Below, piece after piece: positions 1-9,017 of a DNA stretch of 64,000 bases. The DNA lies in NCBI GenBank assembly GCA_903871545.1, contig CAIQHG010000079.1, positions 1-64,000 on the forward strand. Direction: 5' to 3'. The notes below the pieces were generated by a model. The model was given only the letters and a program-made list of their open reading frames with translations. It was not told the origin of the DNA and did not search any database. A program made the translations under genes and the position numbers. Position 1 is the first letter of the stretch. Every line of letters begins with the position of its first letter. The stretch is from an uncultured Burkholderiales bacterium (GTDB lineage Bacteria; Pseudomonadota; Gammaproteobacteria; Burkholderiales; Burkholderiaceae_C).

Positions 1-103
1 TATTTAATACTTAATTATTATTAAGAAAATCTTTTATAGGTCGATACTTTAGCTGAGATGAGGTTTTAACCAAGTAGGAAGAACTTGAATTGAGGGGACC
101 GAC

Positions 104-496
104 ATGAAATTATTTGAAACTGTAACTAAAGAAGAGGTTTATAAAGCGTTTGAAGTTACCTTTAAGGATTTACGGGGTAGGGATAAGCTTTTTCAAATTC
201 AAGTTGGCGACAGAGTGTGGAACGATTTAAATAAACAAAGAAATTTATATCATGACAATTTGGGTGATTCTTTAGGCTTGATGATCCAAGACTACAAGGA
301 TCAACAAACAAAGATTAAAAGAGTTGGCAAGGATATCAATTCAAATCCGGATTATGTTTACGCTAACATTATGGAGTGTATTTTTAATGGTGTGAGCGAT
401 ACACTCGTATTTAATAAGATGATGAACGAGGTTGTATCTTGGTTAGCTTACGTAGAGATCGTTAACTCTGCAAGGACTAAAAAGGTGAAAGTTTAA
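104..496 (+). CDS. Hypothetical protein, 130 aa
   Basis: I do not recognise this protein. It is polar, apparently mostly helical, has no signal peptide or membrane segment, and ends in a basic tail (KKVKV). The ATG is preceded by a good ribosome binding site (GAGGGG, about six bases upstream), which supports translation. It is the first of four same-strand genes running to 3970, the next three of which encode membrane-associated proteins, so it may be a cytoplasmic partner. That is inference from position only. Confidence 0.6.
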   Translation: MKLFETVTKEEVYKAFEVTFKDLRGRDKLFQIQVGDRVWNDLNKQRNLYHDNLGDSLGLMIQDYKDQQTKIKRVGKDINSNPDYVYANIMECIFNGVSDTLVFNKMMNEVVSWLAYVEIVNSARTKKVKV

Positions 497-555
497 TGAC
501 GTGATGTTTAAGAGACACTCTTTTACTCAAAACATAGTCGTTAAAAAGCACTAAT

Positions 556-1161
556 ATGAATAAGTCAATCAAAATTGGATTATTGATATCAGTGTTTACT
601 TTATTTTTGGTAAACGCGGGATTCTTTATGTACAGCAGCAAGTTATTAGATGGGCTTACATCGCAGTTGGATTTAGAGGAACCCTCCGCTGAGGAGTTGA
701 TTAAAGTTACTGAGACCGCCAACACCGCCGATAAATCTGATGTGCACGCCGGTAAGGACGCAAGTTCAAAGAAAACAGAGGCCCATGCTAAAGACGCGGA
801 CAAACACGGCGAACATGTGAATAAAAATAGTCATAGCAATTCAGAGTTAGCTGGCGAGGATAGAAAAGAACATCAAGAATCCGAGGAATCGGAGGAAGAA
901 GTCGGGGTTATAAAGGATAAATATCGCCCTAAGCTAATTGGTCAGTGTAAAAATTTATATGCTAAATATATAAAGAAAGGCGACTTTACGGGAAACCATA
1001 GAGCGTTTACTTACAGTTTTGATGGTGATAAAGGGTTCTGTGCAATTGTGAGTGAACAAAAGAGTAAGGCGGTTGCTGAAAAAGAAGCATTGAAGGCTTG
1101 TGAAAAAAGCAAGTCAGAGGGGAAAAATTATGCTCCTTGTTTTGTAATTGCTAGTTTTTAA
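556..1161 (+). CDS. Membrane-anchored protein with acidic/His-rich linker and Cys-containing C-terminal domain
   Basis: Residues about 5-27 form one hydrophobic segment (uncleaved anchor or signal). Residues about 40-118 are a low-complexity linker rich in Glu, Lys, Ser and His. A compact C-terminal domain (about 125-201) contains four cysteines (131, 162, 182, 195) and an AxAEKEALKAC-type helix. The spacing loosely recalls DUF4189-like secreted domains, but this is a weak resemblance. The topology suggests a globular domain displayed in the periplasm on a flexible stalk. It lies 15 bp upstream of the large zinc-ribbon gene and is probably co-transcribed. The ribosome binding site is poor. 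Function unknown. Confidence 0.6.
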   Translation: MNKSIKIGLLISVFTLFLVNAGFFMYSSKLLDGLTSQLDLEEPSAEELIKVTETANTADKSDVHAGKDASSKKTEAHAKDADKHGEHVNKNSHSNSELAGEDRKEHQESEESEEEVGVIKDKYRPKLIGQCKNLYAKYIKKGDFTGNHRAFTYSFDGDKGFCAIVSEQKSKAVAEKEALKACEKSKSEGKNYAPCFVIASF

Positions 1162-1176
1162 TCAACGGGTGAATTT

Positions 1177-3300
1177 ATGAATTGTGATCACTGCGGTAAG
1201 ACCGTCAACTCAAACGCAAAGTTTTGCGGGAAGTGTGGTGCATTTCTCAATTTCAGTAAAAAAATTCAAGCTGAATCGGTCCAAGGTCCTGTTCCTTTGG
1301 CGGCTATGTTGGTGGGTACAGCTCTGCCGGTTTTAGAAGCCGCGGATACTTCACGCTTTGAGCTTGAGCATGTTTCATCCGTTGAGAGCCCGGCTTTTGA
1401 AAACGCTGAGAGTTCACAAAATACAGCTTTTGGGGACAGCGACGATCTGCGTGCGTCTATTGTCCAAAGCGAGGCTCAAGGCACGCCTGCTGTTATTGTT
1501 GCTGCCCTTGAGGAGCACGACTTTGAACATAAACACTCAGCTCATCAAGATTTTCAACATCCTTTAACAGTTGAGCCTAGCGCAGCCCCTTTGGATAATC
1601 CCTACGAAAGTAGCAATCATTTCCCTCAAGTACCCCTCAATCAAGAAGAACTTAACTCTTCTCATCCCAAACCTGATGAGGAGCAGGCAGAGCAGGTGTA
1701 TTCAGTGGATAAAAATAACCCAGAACACCTAGAACTAACCGAGAATACTCAGCATGTTGAGCACCAAGAGAGCCACAATCTAATTGGGAACCAGGCTGAC
1801 CAAATTGCGGTTCTTAAACTTAATACAGATCACTCTGAGCAAAGTCTTGTAGCTGACACTGTGGGAACTGCCGGTGAGTTAATGAATATTCGCCATTTAT
1901 CACCGATATTAAAGGACCAAATTTCTTTGATCGGCTCAGAGTTCTCTGCAAATTTTGAGAATTTGCAAGTGTCCATGAATAAAGTTCGACAGGAGTTGGA
2001 CGAAAAGGTTGCTCACCTGAAGGCTGATGCCCACGCAACTGCCCAGGCGTTGGCTCAAAGAATATACCTTACTCAACAAGCTAATGCTGCCACTAGCCCT
2101 GATAACTTATCCCTTCAAACTCAACTTGAACAATTGAGGGCTGAATTTGTGGGCGAGTTAGGAAAGCTTAATGAACAGTTTTCTGCTGTTGAAAAATCAA
2201 CAATTAACAAAAATCCAGATGAGATCCAAGCCCTTGTAAATTCACAATTTTTGGGGGAATTTGGAGAGTTAAAGGAGCAATTAGGCGCTAGCGTGCAAGC
2301 ACTAATTCTAAAAAATGCTGAGGACATGCAGGCCATTATGAATGCGCAATTCGCTGGAAAGTTTGGCGACCTCAAGGAGCAAATGGCTGTAAACGCGCAA
2401 GCACTAGTTAGTAAAAATGCAGAGGAAATGCAGACACTCATGAGTGTTGAATTTAAGAAAATTCAAACCGGTATTGTGAATCTTTACAACACTCAACAAA
2501 ATACGATTGTTAAAAATAATGAAGTTTTTGAGGAAGCTCTCACAGGGTTGACGTATAAGATACAAAGCATAGAGAGCTTTTTAACTTCTCAAACTTCCAA
2601 TTCATCCCAATCTGAGTCCTCAGCCTCTTCAACAAACAGATCAATCGCAGTAGCGATCAACGATATTAGAGGTCAATTACAGGAGCAACAAGAGTTGCTG
2701 AGCGGTTTGACGATTGATCCAGCGTTGATCAAAACAATGAATTCATTTAATATAAATTTTAGAAAGCAACAAGAGCTCTTGGCCTCATCGAACCAAAAAG
2801 CTGGAGCACAGTCCAAGTCTAAACTGGGGGACACAATTTCGATTAGCGATACGGTTGTGATGTGGTTTGTAGGATTTCTGTGTGGTTTGACCATTTTGCT
2901 TGGCGGATTTAGTATTTATAACTACTCTACCGCTCAGGAAGTAAAGGCGGAGCTAAAACATAAAAAATCTGAGGAATCCTTAAAGCTAAAGGAAAACAGT
3001 CAAGCCAGTGAAAATCATGAATCTGGAAAGCATGCTGAGGGTAAATCAGAGAAAGCAGAGAAAACAGAAAAAAATGATTTGAAATCTTCAGCGCATTCCG
3101 AGCACGAGGAAAAAGCAGGTGAGAACGCAGCAGGCAAGGGCGGCGAACAAAAGGGCGAAAAAGAGACTGAAAAGTTAGCCGAGAAAGCGGGGGAAAAGGG
3201 AGCTTCTGAAAAGGGCGCAGAGAAGGGCTCGGAGAAGGGCTCAGAAAAGGGGGCAGAAAAAGAAGCTCCAAAAAAACCTCACTCTTCATCCAAAGAGTAG
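1177..3300 (+). CDS. Zinc-ribbon, coiled-coil, single-pass membrane protein with KE-rich tail
   Basis: The N-terminus is a zinc ribbon: CxxC at residues 3-6 and CxxC at about 17-20. A long acidic Gln/Glu/His-rich disordered stretch follows to about residue 220, then a predicted coiled coil (about 235-545). Residues 327-428 of the coiled coil are three 34-residue tandem repeats with a shared F/L-G-x-L-x-E-Q ... KNxE-x-M/I-Q core. A single membrane segment lies at about 560-582. The last 125 residues are Lys/Glu-rich and end in repeated EKGA/EKGS units. This architecture could be a membrane-tethered scaffold, but no function is known to me. The downstream gene also begins with a zinc ribbon, so the two may act together. 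Confidence 0.7.
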   Translation: MNCDHCGKTVNSNAKFCGKCGAFLNFSKKIQAESVQGPVPLAAMLVGTALPVLEAADTSRFELEHVSSVESPAFENAESSQNTAFGDSDDLRASIVQSEAQGTPAVIVAALEEHDFEHKHSAHQDFQHPLTVEPSAAPLDNPYESSNHFPQVPLNQEELNSSHPKPDEEQAEQVYSVDKNNPEHLELTENTQHVEHQESHNLIGNQADQIAVLKLNTDHSEQSLVADTVGTAGELMNIRHLSPILKDQISLIGSEFSANFENLQVSMNKVRQELDEKVAHLKADAHATAQALAQRIYLTQQANAATSPDNLSLQTQLEQLRAEFVGELGKLNEQFSAVEKSTINKNPDEIQALVNSQFLGEFGELKEQLGASVQALILKNAEDMQAIMNAQFAGKFGDLKEQMAVNAQALVSKNAEEMQTLMSVEFKKIQTGIVNLYNTQQNTIVKNNEVFEEALTGLTYKIQSIESFLTSQTSNSSQSESSASSTNRSIAVAINDIRGQLQEQQELLSGLTIDPALIKTMNSFNINFRKQQELLASSNQKAGAQSKSKLGDTISISDTVVMWFVGFLCGLTILLGGFSIYNYSTAQEVKAELKHKKSEESLKLKENSQASENHESGKHAEGKSEKAEKTEKNDLKSSAHSEHEEKAGENAAGKGGEQKGEKETEKLAEKAGEKGASEKGAEKGSEKGSEKGAEKEAPKKPHSSSKE
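2155..2460 (+). repeat. Three tandem 102-bp (34-codon) repeats inside the coiled-coil gene
   Basis: The units are 2155-2256, 2257-2358 and 2359-2460. Their translations start ELGKLNEQ, EFGELKEQ and KFGDLKEQ and end NSQFLG, NAQFAG and SVEFKK. Each unit is exactly 34 codons with no gaps, so this is a diverged in-frame internal duplication that lengthens the coiled coil. Confidence 0.75.
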
Positions 3301-3328
3301 CACTTTAAAAGTTCAATAGATACAAACT

Positions 3329-3970
3329 ATGAATTGCAATATCTGCCATTATTCAAATGACCAAGAAAACGCCTACTGTGAGAACTGTGGGATAAAGCTT
3401 CTTCCAAGCGTTGCCGGGGAGGTTTGGAGGGCGAGAGATATCGTAAGCTTTTTCTCAGATGCCTTGTATATCAAGTTTAATTTATTAAAGTCATTATTTT
3501 TGACCTCAATTATTTGCGCTATTGGATATATCGCTTGGGTTTATGTTTTGAACTTACCCACTAAATATTCTTTTTTCTTATTGACTGCGCTTTTATGGGT
3601 TTTATTTGTCTACTATCACCAGAGTCGAAAAATCTTAAAGTCCCTGTCTTTGCAAGACAGAAACAAGCATGTGATAGCTCACGGACCGGCCACTTTAATT
3701 GGGCCGGCAGCCTCCATTGGCGGTTGGCTTTATCTAATGGGTGATGCACTTATTTTTACGCCAGAGAGCTACTTTATCAATTCACCGGTGGTCATCATTC
3801 CTTTTACACGACTGAGATCGAAAAGCACGGAACTGGGTTTTACTCTTGCTGATGATAAGTTCCAAATCATCACCACGGAAGGTCAGGAGTATGCTTTCTC
3901 TGTGCCAAGGAGAGGAAAATGGTTACAACTTATAGACCAGGCCCTATTTAACTTAATAAACGCTGATTGA
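3329..3970 (+). CDS. Zinc-ribbon membrane protein with PH/GRAM-like C-terminal domain
   Basis: Residues 3-6 (CxxC) and about 17-20 (CxxC) form an N-terminal zinc ribbon like that of the preceding gene. Two hydrophobic segments follow (about 53-75 and 80-97) as a helical hairpin. Residues about 115-213 are beta-rich and end in a helix, a pattern like PH/GRAM-fold domains of bacterial membrane proteins (inferred from hydrophobic periodicity). Both ends would then be cytoplasmic. It is 28 bp downstream of the 707-aa zinc-ribbon gene and probably in the same operon. Function unknown. Confidence 0.65.
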   Translation: MNCNICHYSNDQENAYCENCGIKLLPSVAGEVWRARDIVSFFSDALYIKFNLLKSLFLTSIICAIGYIAWVYVLNLPTKYSFFLLTALLWVLFVYYHQSRKILKSLSLQDRNKHVIAHGPATLIGPAASIGGWLYLMGDALIFTPESYFINSPVVIIPFTRLRSKSTELGFTLADDKFQIITTEGQEYAFSVPRRGKWLQLIDQALFNLINAD

Positions 3971-4090
3971 TTTGCTGTAGTTTGACAGCGCAAAGCTCCA
4001 AAGTGTTCTCACCCATGAGTTGAATAAACCATGGGTGGAGCCATAAATTAAATCACCTACAAAACCTTAGAGGGACCATTGACTGACTTT

Positions 4091-4762
4091 TCAAGGCTCC
4101 CCAGGCTTAAATGGGGGCTCTTTCCCGATTGGTACTCCCTCCTCAGCCATAGATAAAAGCATTGCAACTGTGACGTAGGTTCCTGTGATTGTGGTCAAGT
4201 CAACGAGTTGTTGCTCAGAGAAAACTTTTTTAGCTCTATCAAAAGTAGCTTGGGAAACAAATTTGTTTTGAGTAAGCTCGGTGACAAAATCATAGACAAG
4301 GGCCTCGTCCTCCGCCATTTTCTCGGGACGTTTTTGGGTCTTTAGGGTTGCAACTATGTCGGGTGAGAGACCTGCTTTAATGGCTAGCGGCGCGTGGGCG
4401 AACCACTCGACTTGAGAGCGCCATTGGCGTCCAATTATTAAAATAGCAAACTCATTTAACCTGAGTGGAACGGAGGAGTTCCACCTTAAATAGTAAAGTA
4501 AATCAAACATCCTTTGGCCCATAACTGGACTTCTTAACAAAGGGTTGTAAGGTCCTCCCAGTCCAATACTGGAGACCTTCATAACTTGTTGACCAAGGGG
4601 CTGTTGGTAAACGTTTAGCTCTTCCATCGTGAGTTGTTTGAAGCGAGCAGGTTTAACCTGCTCAGGTGTGTTGGACTTATTCATCTCCTCAGAAAAAGAG
4701 AATTCGTTTATTCCAAATAGGAGGGCAAGAGAAAATAAAATTACTACTTTAGGATGGGTCAT
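4091..4762 (-). CDS. Exported carboxymuconolactone decarboxylase-like protein
   Basis: Residues 1-24 form a signal peptide (hydrophobic VVILFSLALLFGI core), so the mature protein is likely periplasmic. The rest resembles the alpha-helical carboxymuconolactone decarboxylase (CMD/AhpD-fold) family: RLNEFAILIIGRQWRSQ, then EWFAHAPLAIKAGLS, then a helix ending in DFVTEL. The CxxC of AhpD peroxidases is absent, so a redox role is unlikely; the EWxxH motif is as in the decarboxylase branch. A paralog with the same layout is encoded at 17435-18130. True substrates of exported CMD-like proteins are not established. Confidence 0.8.
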   Translation of the reverse strand: MTHPKVVILFSLALLFGINEFSFSEEMNKSNTPEQVKPARFKQLTMEELNVYQQPLGQQVMKVSSIGLGGPYNPLLRSPVMGQRMFDLLYYLRWNSSVPLRLNEFAILIIGRQWRSQVEWFAHAPLAIKAGLSPDIVATLKTQKRPEKMAEDEALVYDFVTELTQNKFVSQATFDRAKKVFSEQQLVDLTTITGTYVTVAMLLSMAEEGVPIGKEPPFKPGEP

Positions 4763-4969
4763 TGTTATATCTATTTATGTGTATGTACAACTAAATGGAG
4801 AGTGGACAAGTACATTTGAAAGTACAAGGCTTATGTCCCTTTTGCGAAGCTAAAGGTTAAATGCAACCCAAACTATGCGTAACATTCTGATAATTATCAG
4901 CAGTAATTACCCTGGTTAGTTCTCGAATCAACAATTTGGGAAGGAAAAATGTATACAAATTAGCTCTTT

Positions 4970-5254
4970 TTGCTTTTTAAGGCAATTCATGGTCAAATAA
5001 TAAAAAATACCTTAACATTTATTTTTGTTATTTACATGGCATCAATGTCTATTTCATCATCTTCAAGTGCACCTCATATGATGCACGCTGCGCCCTCTGC
5101 TCAGCAGCTCAAGCCCAGTACTAAGCCTACCAGTGGTGAAGGTCAAAAAACGGCCGCATCTTCACAAGGCGGTGGTAACGGTAAACCCTCAGCCCCGGTA
5201 TCCACCAGCACTAAAACTGTTCCATCACATCACAGAGTGGACGTAAAAGTTTAA
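4970..5254 (+). CDS. Possible small exported Ser/Pro-rich protein
   Basis: This is an open frame of 94 codons from a TTG. Residues about 11-30 are hydrophobic (TLTFIFVIYMASMSI) and the rest is Ser/Thr/Pro/Gly-rich with His and Met clusters (HMMHAAPSA, PSHHRVDVKV). The layout fits a small exported or surface peptide. The start codon is weak, and an internal ATG at 5036 would remove most of the hydrophobic part. No family is recognised. The frame could be spurious, although its amino-acid bias looks protein-like. Confidence 0.35.
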   Translation: MLFKAIHGQIIKNTLTFIFVIYMASMSISSSSSAPHMMHAAPSAQQLKPSTKPTSGEGQKTAASSQGGGNGKPSAPVSTSTKTVPSHHRVDVKV

Positions 5255-5468
5255 CGTTATCGACTAATCCCCTCATCAGTGGCACGGCGGCAATAAAGGC
5301 CTTTTTCTCAAGAGTTTAATAACTAGATACTTCCTCTATCGAGATAGTAATCGAGAAGGATAAAAATTTAGTTCGCATGAACCTCTTTTATTAGTAATAA
5401 TGTGGCCAATGGCTTGAGCACACGTTCCTCTTTATTTTTATATTAACTATTTTTTTGAAAGTTCCAAT

Positions 5469-6293
5469 ATGCGTAAATTCAATAACTTTTCAGTTTTTCA
5501 ATTAACTCATTATTGTTTGAAAAGCTTACGTAAAGTCATATTAACTTTTGGGCTTTTTACACTCTCTCAACTGATTTTTGCAGAGGAACTATCCGTAGTC
5601 AGCTCTGGGGGCTTTGCACAAGCGTTTGTGCAACTTTCAGTCCCTTTTTCAAAAAGCTACCCTGATATAAAAATTGAGCTTCAAAGGGGGCCGTCTATGG
5701 GGGAGACCGCAAATGCGATCCCCAAAAGGCTAGCGCGAGGTGAGATGGTTGATGTGGTCATTATGGCGGACGATATGTTGGACCAGTTAATGACTCAAGG
5801 CAAGCTCTTGCCTGGATCTAAGGTGGTGTTAGCAAGATCTTTGATTGCGGCAGCAGTCAAAGCCGGGGCACCCAAGCCTGATATCAGCTCCAAAGAGGCG
5901 CTCGTTAAAACTTTGTTAGCTGCGAAATCTATTGCTTACTCTGACAGTGCAAGTGGCGAATATCTATCCAATGAGTTATTTCCACGTCTGGGGGTATCCG
6001 AGCAACTCAAATTGAAAGCGAAGAAAATTCCCGCTATACCAGTAGGCGAAGTGGTTGCATCAGGTCAAGCAGAGATTGGTTTTCAGCAGTACAGTGAACT
6101 GCTTCCCGTACAAGGAATAGAAATACTGGGTAAGCTCAGCTCAGACGTACAAAAGGAAACTTTTTTTTCAGCAGCAATCGTTTCAAACTCAAAGCACGTT
6201 GAATCGGCTAAGGCACTTTTAAAATTCCTATCCTCCGCGCAAGCGCAGACCATAGTAAAACAAACTGGTTTAGACTCAGTTTTGGACAAATAA
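5469..6293 (+). CDS. ModA-like periplasmic substrate-binding protein
   Basis: A signal peptide (about 1-38, ending LIFAEE) precedes a type II periplasmic-binding fold of the ModA/molybdate-binding superfamily: VVSSGGFAQAFVQL at the start, then a GEMVDVVIMADD segment, YSDSASGEYL and a QAEIGFQQYSEL segment. No modB or modC lies nearby, and the family contains many ModA-like proteins whose ligand is not molybdate, so the ligand is unassigned. It is convergent with the tcuB gene on the other strand, with only 48 bp between the stops. Confidence 0.8.
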   Translation: MRKFNNFSVFQLTHYCLKSLRKVILTFGLFTLSQLIFAEELSVVSSGGFAQAFVQLSVPFSKSYPDIKIELQRGPSMGETANAIPKRLARGEMVDVVIMADDMLDQLMTQGKLLPGSKVVLARSLIAAAVKAGAPKPDISSKEALVKTLLAAKSIAYSDSASGEYLSNELFPRLGVSEQLKLKAKKIPAIPVGEVVASGQAEIGFQQYSELLPVQGIEILGKLSSDVQKETFFSAAIVSNSKHVESAKALLKFLSSAQAQTIVKQTGLDSVLDK

Positions 6294-6341
6294 ATCTATA
6301 TTTATCGATTGAAATTTCTAATCTTCTCACCATTTTTTATT

Positions 6342-7535
6342 CTATTCTCCGCTCAAGCCAATATTGCTGGGTAATCTTTTCTCAGTCTCAAACCTAATCA
6401 AGGCGGCGAGTCTGAAAATTCCGTGGGCAAATTTTCCGTAAGGTAGCGTTAGAAAAAGCGCCATAACTGCACCTAAATGCAAGGACAACAAAAGCGGCAT
6501 ACTTGAGCTCTCGTGAGAAGACGCAAGTAAAAGACCCGTGGTGCTTGTTAAAAAGAGTAAGAAAATAAAACCAATATCCATTTGCTTTTGAGTTGGATCG
6601 CCGTGAAGCTCATGGCGTCTCATATTTAGGACGAACAAGCCCACACAACCTGCGCTGAGGGAGAGCCCCCCGCTAATACCCAGCAACTTGGGCAAAGAGG
6701 TCCAAACGTAGGGCGCTTGCCAACCAAAAATGTAATGATATAGGGTTGCTACACTCGTTGCGGCTAAACAAAGCATAAAACCGTAAAAGGTCAGGTGATG
6801 AAAATACTTTCTCAATTTTGAGAAAGCATCATCCTCGTTGTTGCAACCCTCGCCGTGCCCCCCATCAAGATATTTGAGTTTCAATGCATCATGGGACGCA
6901 TTAGCTACAGCGACCGGTGAGGCGCCTTGAGCGCCTGTGGCTTGCTGAATATCTGTCAAAAAAGACTTGACACCTAAAGACAGAGAAAGCATAACAAACG
7001 CAAAGATGGGTAAAAAGATACTTACCAACATGTTGTGAGGGTAGATGGAGTAAAAGTTCGATAAATCCAAGGTCAGAGCATTAGCGCCATTTAAAAAATT
7101 AGCAGTCATCTGCAAAAACAGAGTCAGCCCAATTGCTAGGGCGATTGCGATCCATAGTCCGTTATTTTTGTATAAAACTCCAAAACGGCTTGGCCAAGCG
7201 TAGGCGGTGTAGGTGTCTTTTCTGACCTCAGCCATAGCGCGAGGTACATTGATCATAAATTCATGAGGAGGTGCGTATTGACAAGCATGCAAACAAGCAC
7301 CACAGTTGTGGCAAAGGTTTGCAAGGTAGTGTATGTCTGACGCTCCAAACTCCAGTCTTCTTGTCATTGCAGGGAAAACAGCGCAAAATCCTTCGCAGTA
7401 CCTGCACCCATTACAGATCATCATTTGTCTGGAAACTTCTAATACGCTGTCGCTCAGTGGTGCAGCCTGAGCGGGGACGCTATGGCCATTTGCAAGCGTA
7501 ATGGCTTCACGTGTAAGGTCTTCTAAGGTTTGCAT
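6342..7535 (-). CDS. tcuB: Tricarballylate utilisation protein TcuB (4Fe-4S membrane electron-transfer protein)
   Basis: Two ferredoxin-like cysteine clusters are seen: C41, C44, C47, C51 and C75, C78, C81, C85 (the latter followed by QYAPPHEF, a TcuB/CitB hallmark). The remainder is an integral membrane domain of about six helices with several histidines, suggesting b-type haem binding. In Salmonella, TcuB re-oxidises the reduced FAD of TcuA and passes electrons to the quinone pool. Here it lies 48 bp downstream of tcuA on the same strand, as expected for a functional pair. Length (397 aa) is typical. Confidence 0.9.
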   Translation of the reverse strand: MQTLEDLTREAITLANGHSVPAQAAPLSDSVLEVSRQMMICNGCRYCEGFCAVFPAMTRRLEFGASDIHYLANLCHNCGACLHACQYAPPHEFMINVPRAMAEVRKDTYTAYAWPSRFGVLYKNNGLWIAIALAIGLTLFLQMTANFLNGANALTLDLSNFYSIYPHNMLVSIFLPIFAFVMLSLSLGVKSFLTDIQQATGAQGASPVAVANASHDALKLKYLDGGHGEGCNNEDDAFSKLRKYFHHLTFYGFMLCLAATSVATLYHYIFGWQAPYVWTSLPKLLGISGGLSLSAGCVGLFVLNMRRHELHGDPTQKQMDIGFIFLLFLTSTTGLLLASSHESSSMPLLLSLHLGAVMALFLTLPYGKFAHGIFRLAALIRFETEKRLPSNIGLSGE

Positions 7536-7583
7536 GTTTTGTATTTATATTTGTTAGAGCTGTTGAAATTATTCATGCGCTCA

Positions 7584-9017
7584 TTAGCCCAAGTTAGCAT
7601 ACTCAGCTTTCGACGCTAGAGCTGCCTGGTCCCCGGCAATCCTTCCAAACGCAGTGCCGATGGTCATACCCACGCCCGCGGTATAACCTTTTCCCAATAC
7701 GTTTCCTGCCATCATTTCACCCGCTACAAAAAGATTCCTGCTCGGGCGTTTATTAAAATAAACTCGTGCCTGGCTGTCTGTTTTTAGGCCGAGATAAGTA
7801 AAGGTGACGCCCGGCTGGACTGCATATGCATAAAAAGGAGCGGTGTCGATTTTTCTAGCCCAATGGCTCTTGATAGGCGAGACTCCGCTTGTCCTACAGT
7901 TATCCAAAACGGTGTGGTCAAAATCACCAGGTTGCACTCCAGAGTTGTATTCATTAACAGTTTGCATGAAAGTTGGAATATCTAGGCCGATTAGTTTTGC
8001 CAATTCTTCAAGCGTTTGTGCTTTGCTTCCCGGAAACACAGGTGGCATGAAGTGTCCGATTGCTTTGCTGTCAATGATTGAATAGGCTCTTTGACCAGGC
8101 TGCATGGCGACCAATCTTCCCCAAATTGCATAGCGTTTAGGCCAAAAGTCCTCCCCCTCGTCGTAAAATCTTTTTGCTTGCTTGTTAACCACAATACCTA
8201 GAGAAACACAATCAATTCTCGTGCAAATGCCTCCGTCATAGAGAGGGGCTCTGGCATCAATTGCAACCATATGTGCTTGAGTTGGATCCCCAATCATGTC
8301 TGCCTTGTGGATTTCTTGAAGATTTTTAATCAAAACTCCTTGGTTGTAACGAGTTCCTCTGATCAAGAAATTGTCCACTGGGTACTCGCCCCATTCGTTT
8401 TTCCCCCAAGCCTGCTTTAACCATTCAATGTTAGATTCGAATCCTCCGCTCGCCATCACACAACTTTTTGCCCGAATCCATTCCTCGCGTAATACTTCAC
8501 CACTTTCGTCTTTGTATCGAACCTTGGCCGCCTTGAATTCATACCCGTTAAGCTCAATTTCAATTACTTCTGCGTTGTACTCAATTTGAACGCCTAAAGA
8601 CTTGGCGCTGCGGTAGTAAGCGTTGATAAGTGCTTTACCCCCTCCCATAAAAAATGCATTTGTTCTGGCAGTGTGCAAAGCCCCTGATAAGGAGGGTTGA
8701 AATCTCACTCCGTGTTTTGCCATCCAAGGTCTGCAACTTGCAGATGCCCTTATGGCCAGTCTTGCCAATTCCTCATTTGTTTGACCGCCAGTTACTTTAA
8801 GCAAATCTTGCCAAAACTCCTCCTCTGAGTAGACCTCTTGCAAAACATCTTGTGGAGCGTCATGCATGCACCGAAGATTCCTGGTGTGCATTGAGTTGCC
8901 ACCTCGCCACTGTTTAGGGGAGGACTCCAGGAGTTTAACGCTGGCGCCACGCTCTTTGGCCATTAAGGCAGCACATAAAGCGGCGTTACCCCCGCCAATC
9001 ACGAGTACATCTAACAT
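7584..9017 (-). CDS. tcuA: FAD-dependent tricarballylate dehydrogenase TcuA
   Basis: The N-terminus carries a Rossmann dinucleotide motif, VIGGGNAALCAALMAKERGA, followed by an acidic residue. The protein is of the fumarate-reductase/succinate-dehydrogenase flavoprotein type, with HTRNLR and AGEMMAGNVLGKGYTAGVGM segments typical of TcuA. TcuA oxidises tricarballylate to cis-aconitate, which enters the TCA cycle. The partner tcuB follows directly. The tcuC permease and tcuR regulator found in enterobacteria are not adjacent; the divergent ABC importer might supply substrate, but that is inference. Confidence 0.88.
   Translation of the reverse strand: MLDVLVIGGGNAALCAALMAKERGASVKLLESSPKQWRGGNSMHTRNLRCMHDAPQDVLQEVYSEEEFWQDLLKVTGGQTNEELARLAIRASASCRPWMAKHGVRFQPSLSGALHTARTNAFFMGGGKALINAYYRSAKSLGVQIEYNAEVIEIELNGYEFKAAKVRYKDESGEVLREEWIRAKSCVMASGGFESNIEWLKQAWGKNEWGEYPVDNFLIRGTRYNQGVLIKNLQEIHKADMIGDPTQAHMVAIDARAPLYDGGICTRIDCVSLGIVVNKQAKRFYDEGEDFWPKRYAIWGRLVAMQPGQRAYSIIDSKAIGHFMPPVFPGSKAQTLEELAKLIGLDIPTFMQTVNEYNSGVQPGDFDHTVLDNCRTSGVSPIKSHWARKIDTAPFYAYAVQPGVTFTYLGLKTDSQARVYFNKRPSRNLFVAGEMMAGNVLGKGYTAGVGMTIGTAFGRIAGDQAALASKAEYANLG

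Noticed and set aside
2927-3289. A 120-codon minus-strand open frame
   Set aside because: It is antisense to the KE-rich tail of the zinc-ribbon gene; its Leu/Pro/Ser bias is the expected mirror image of a Lys/Glu-rich coding strand.
4007-4042. Hairpin CTCACCCATG/CATGGGTGGAG between two convergent genes
   Set aside because: The arms pair with one bulge, but no T-run follows on either strand, so I do not call a terminator.
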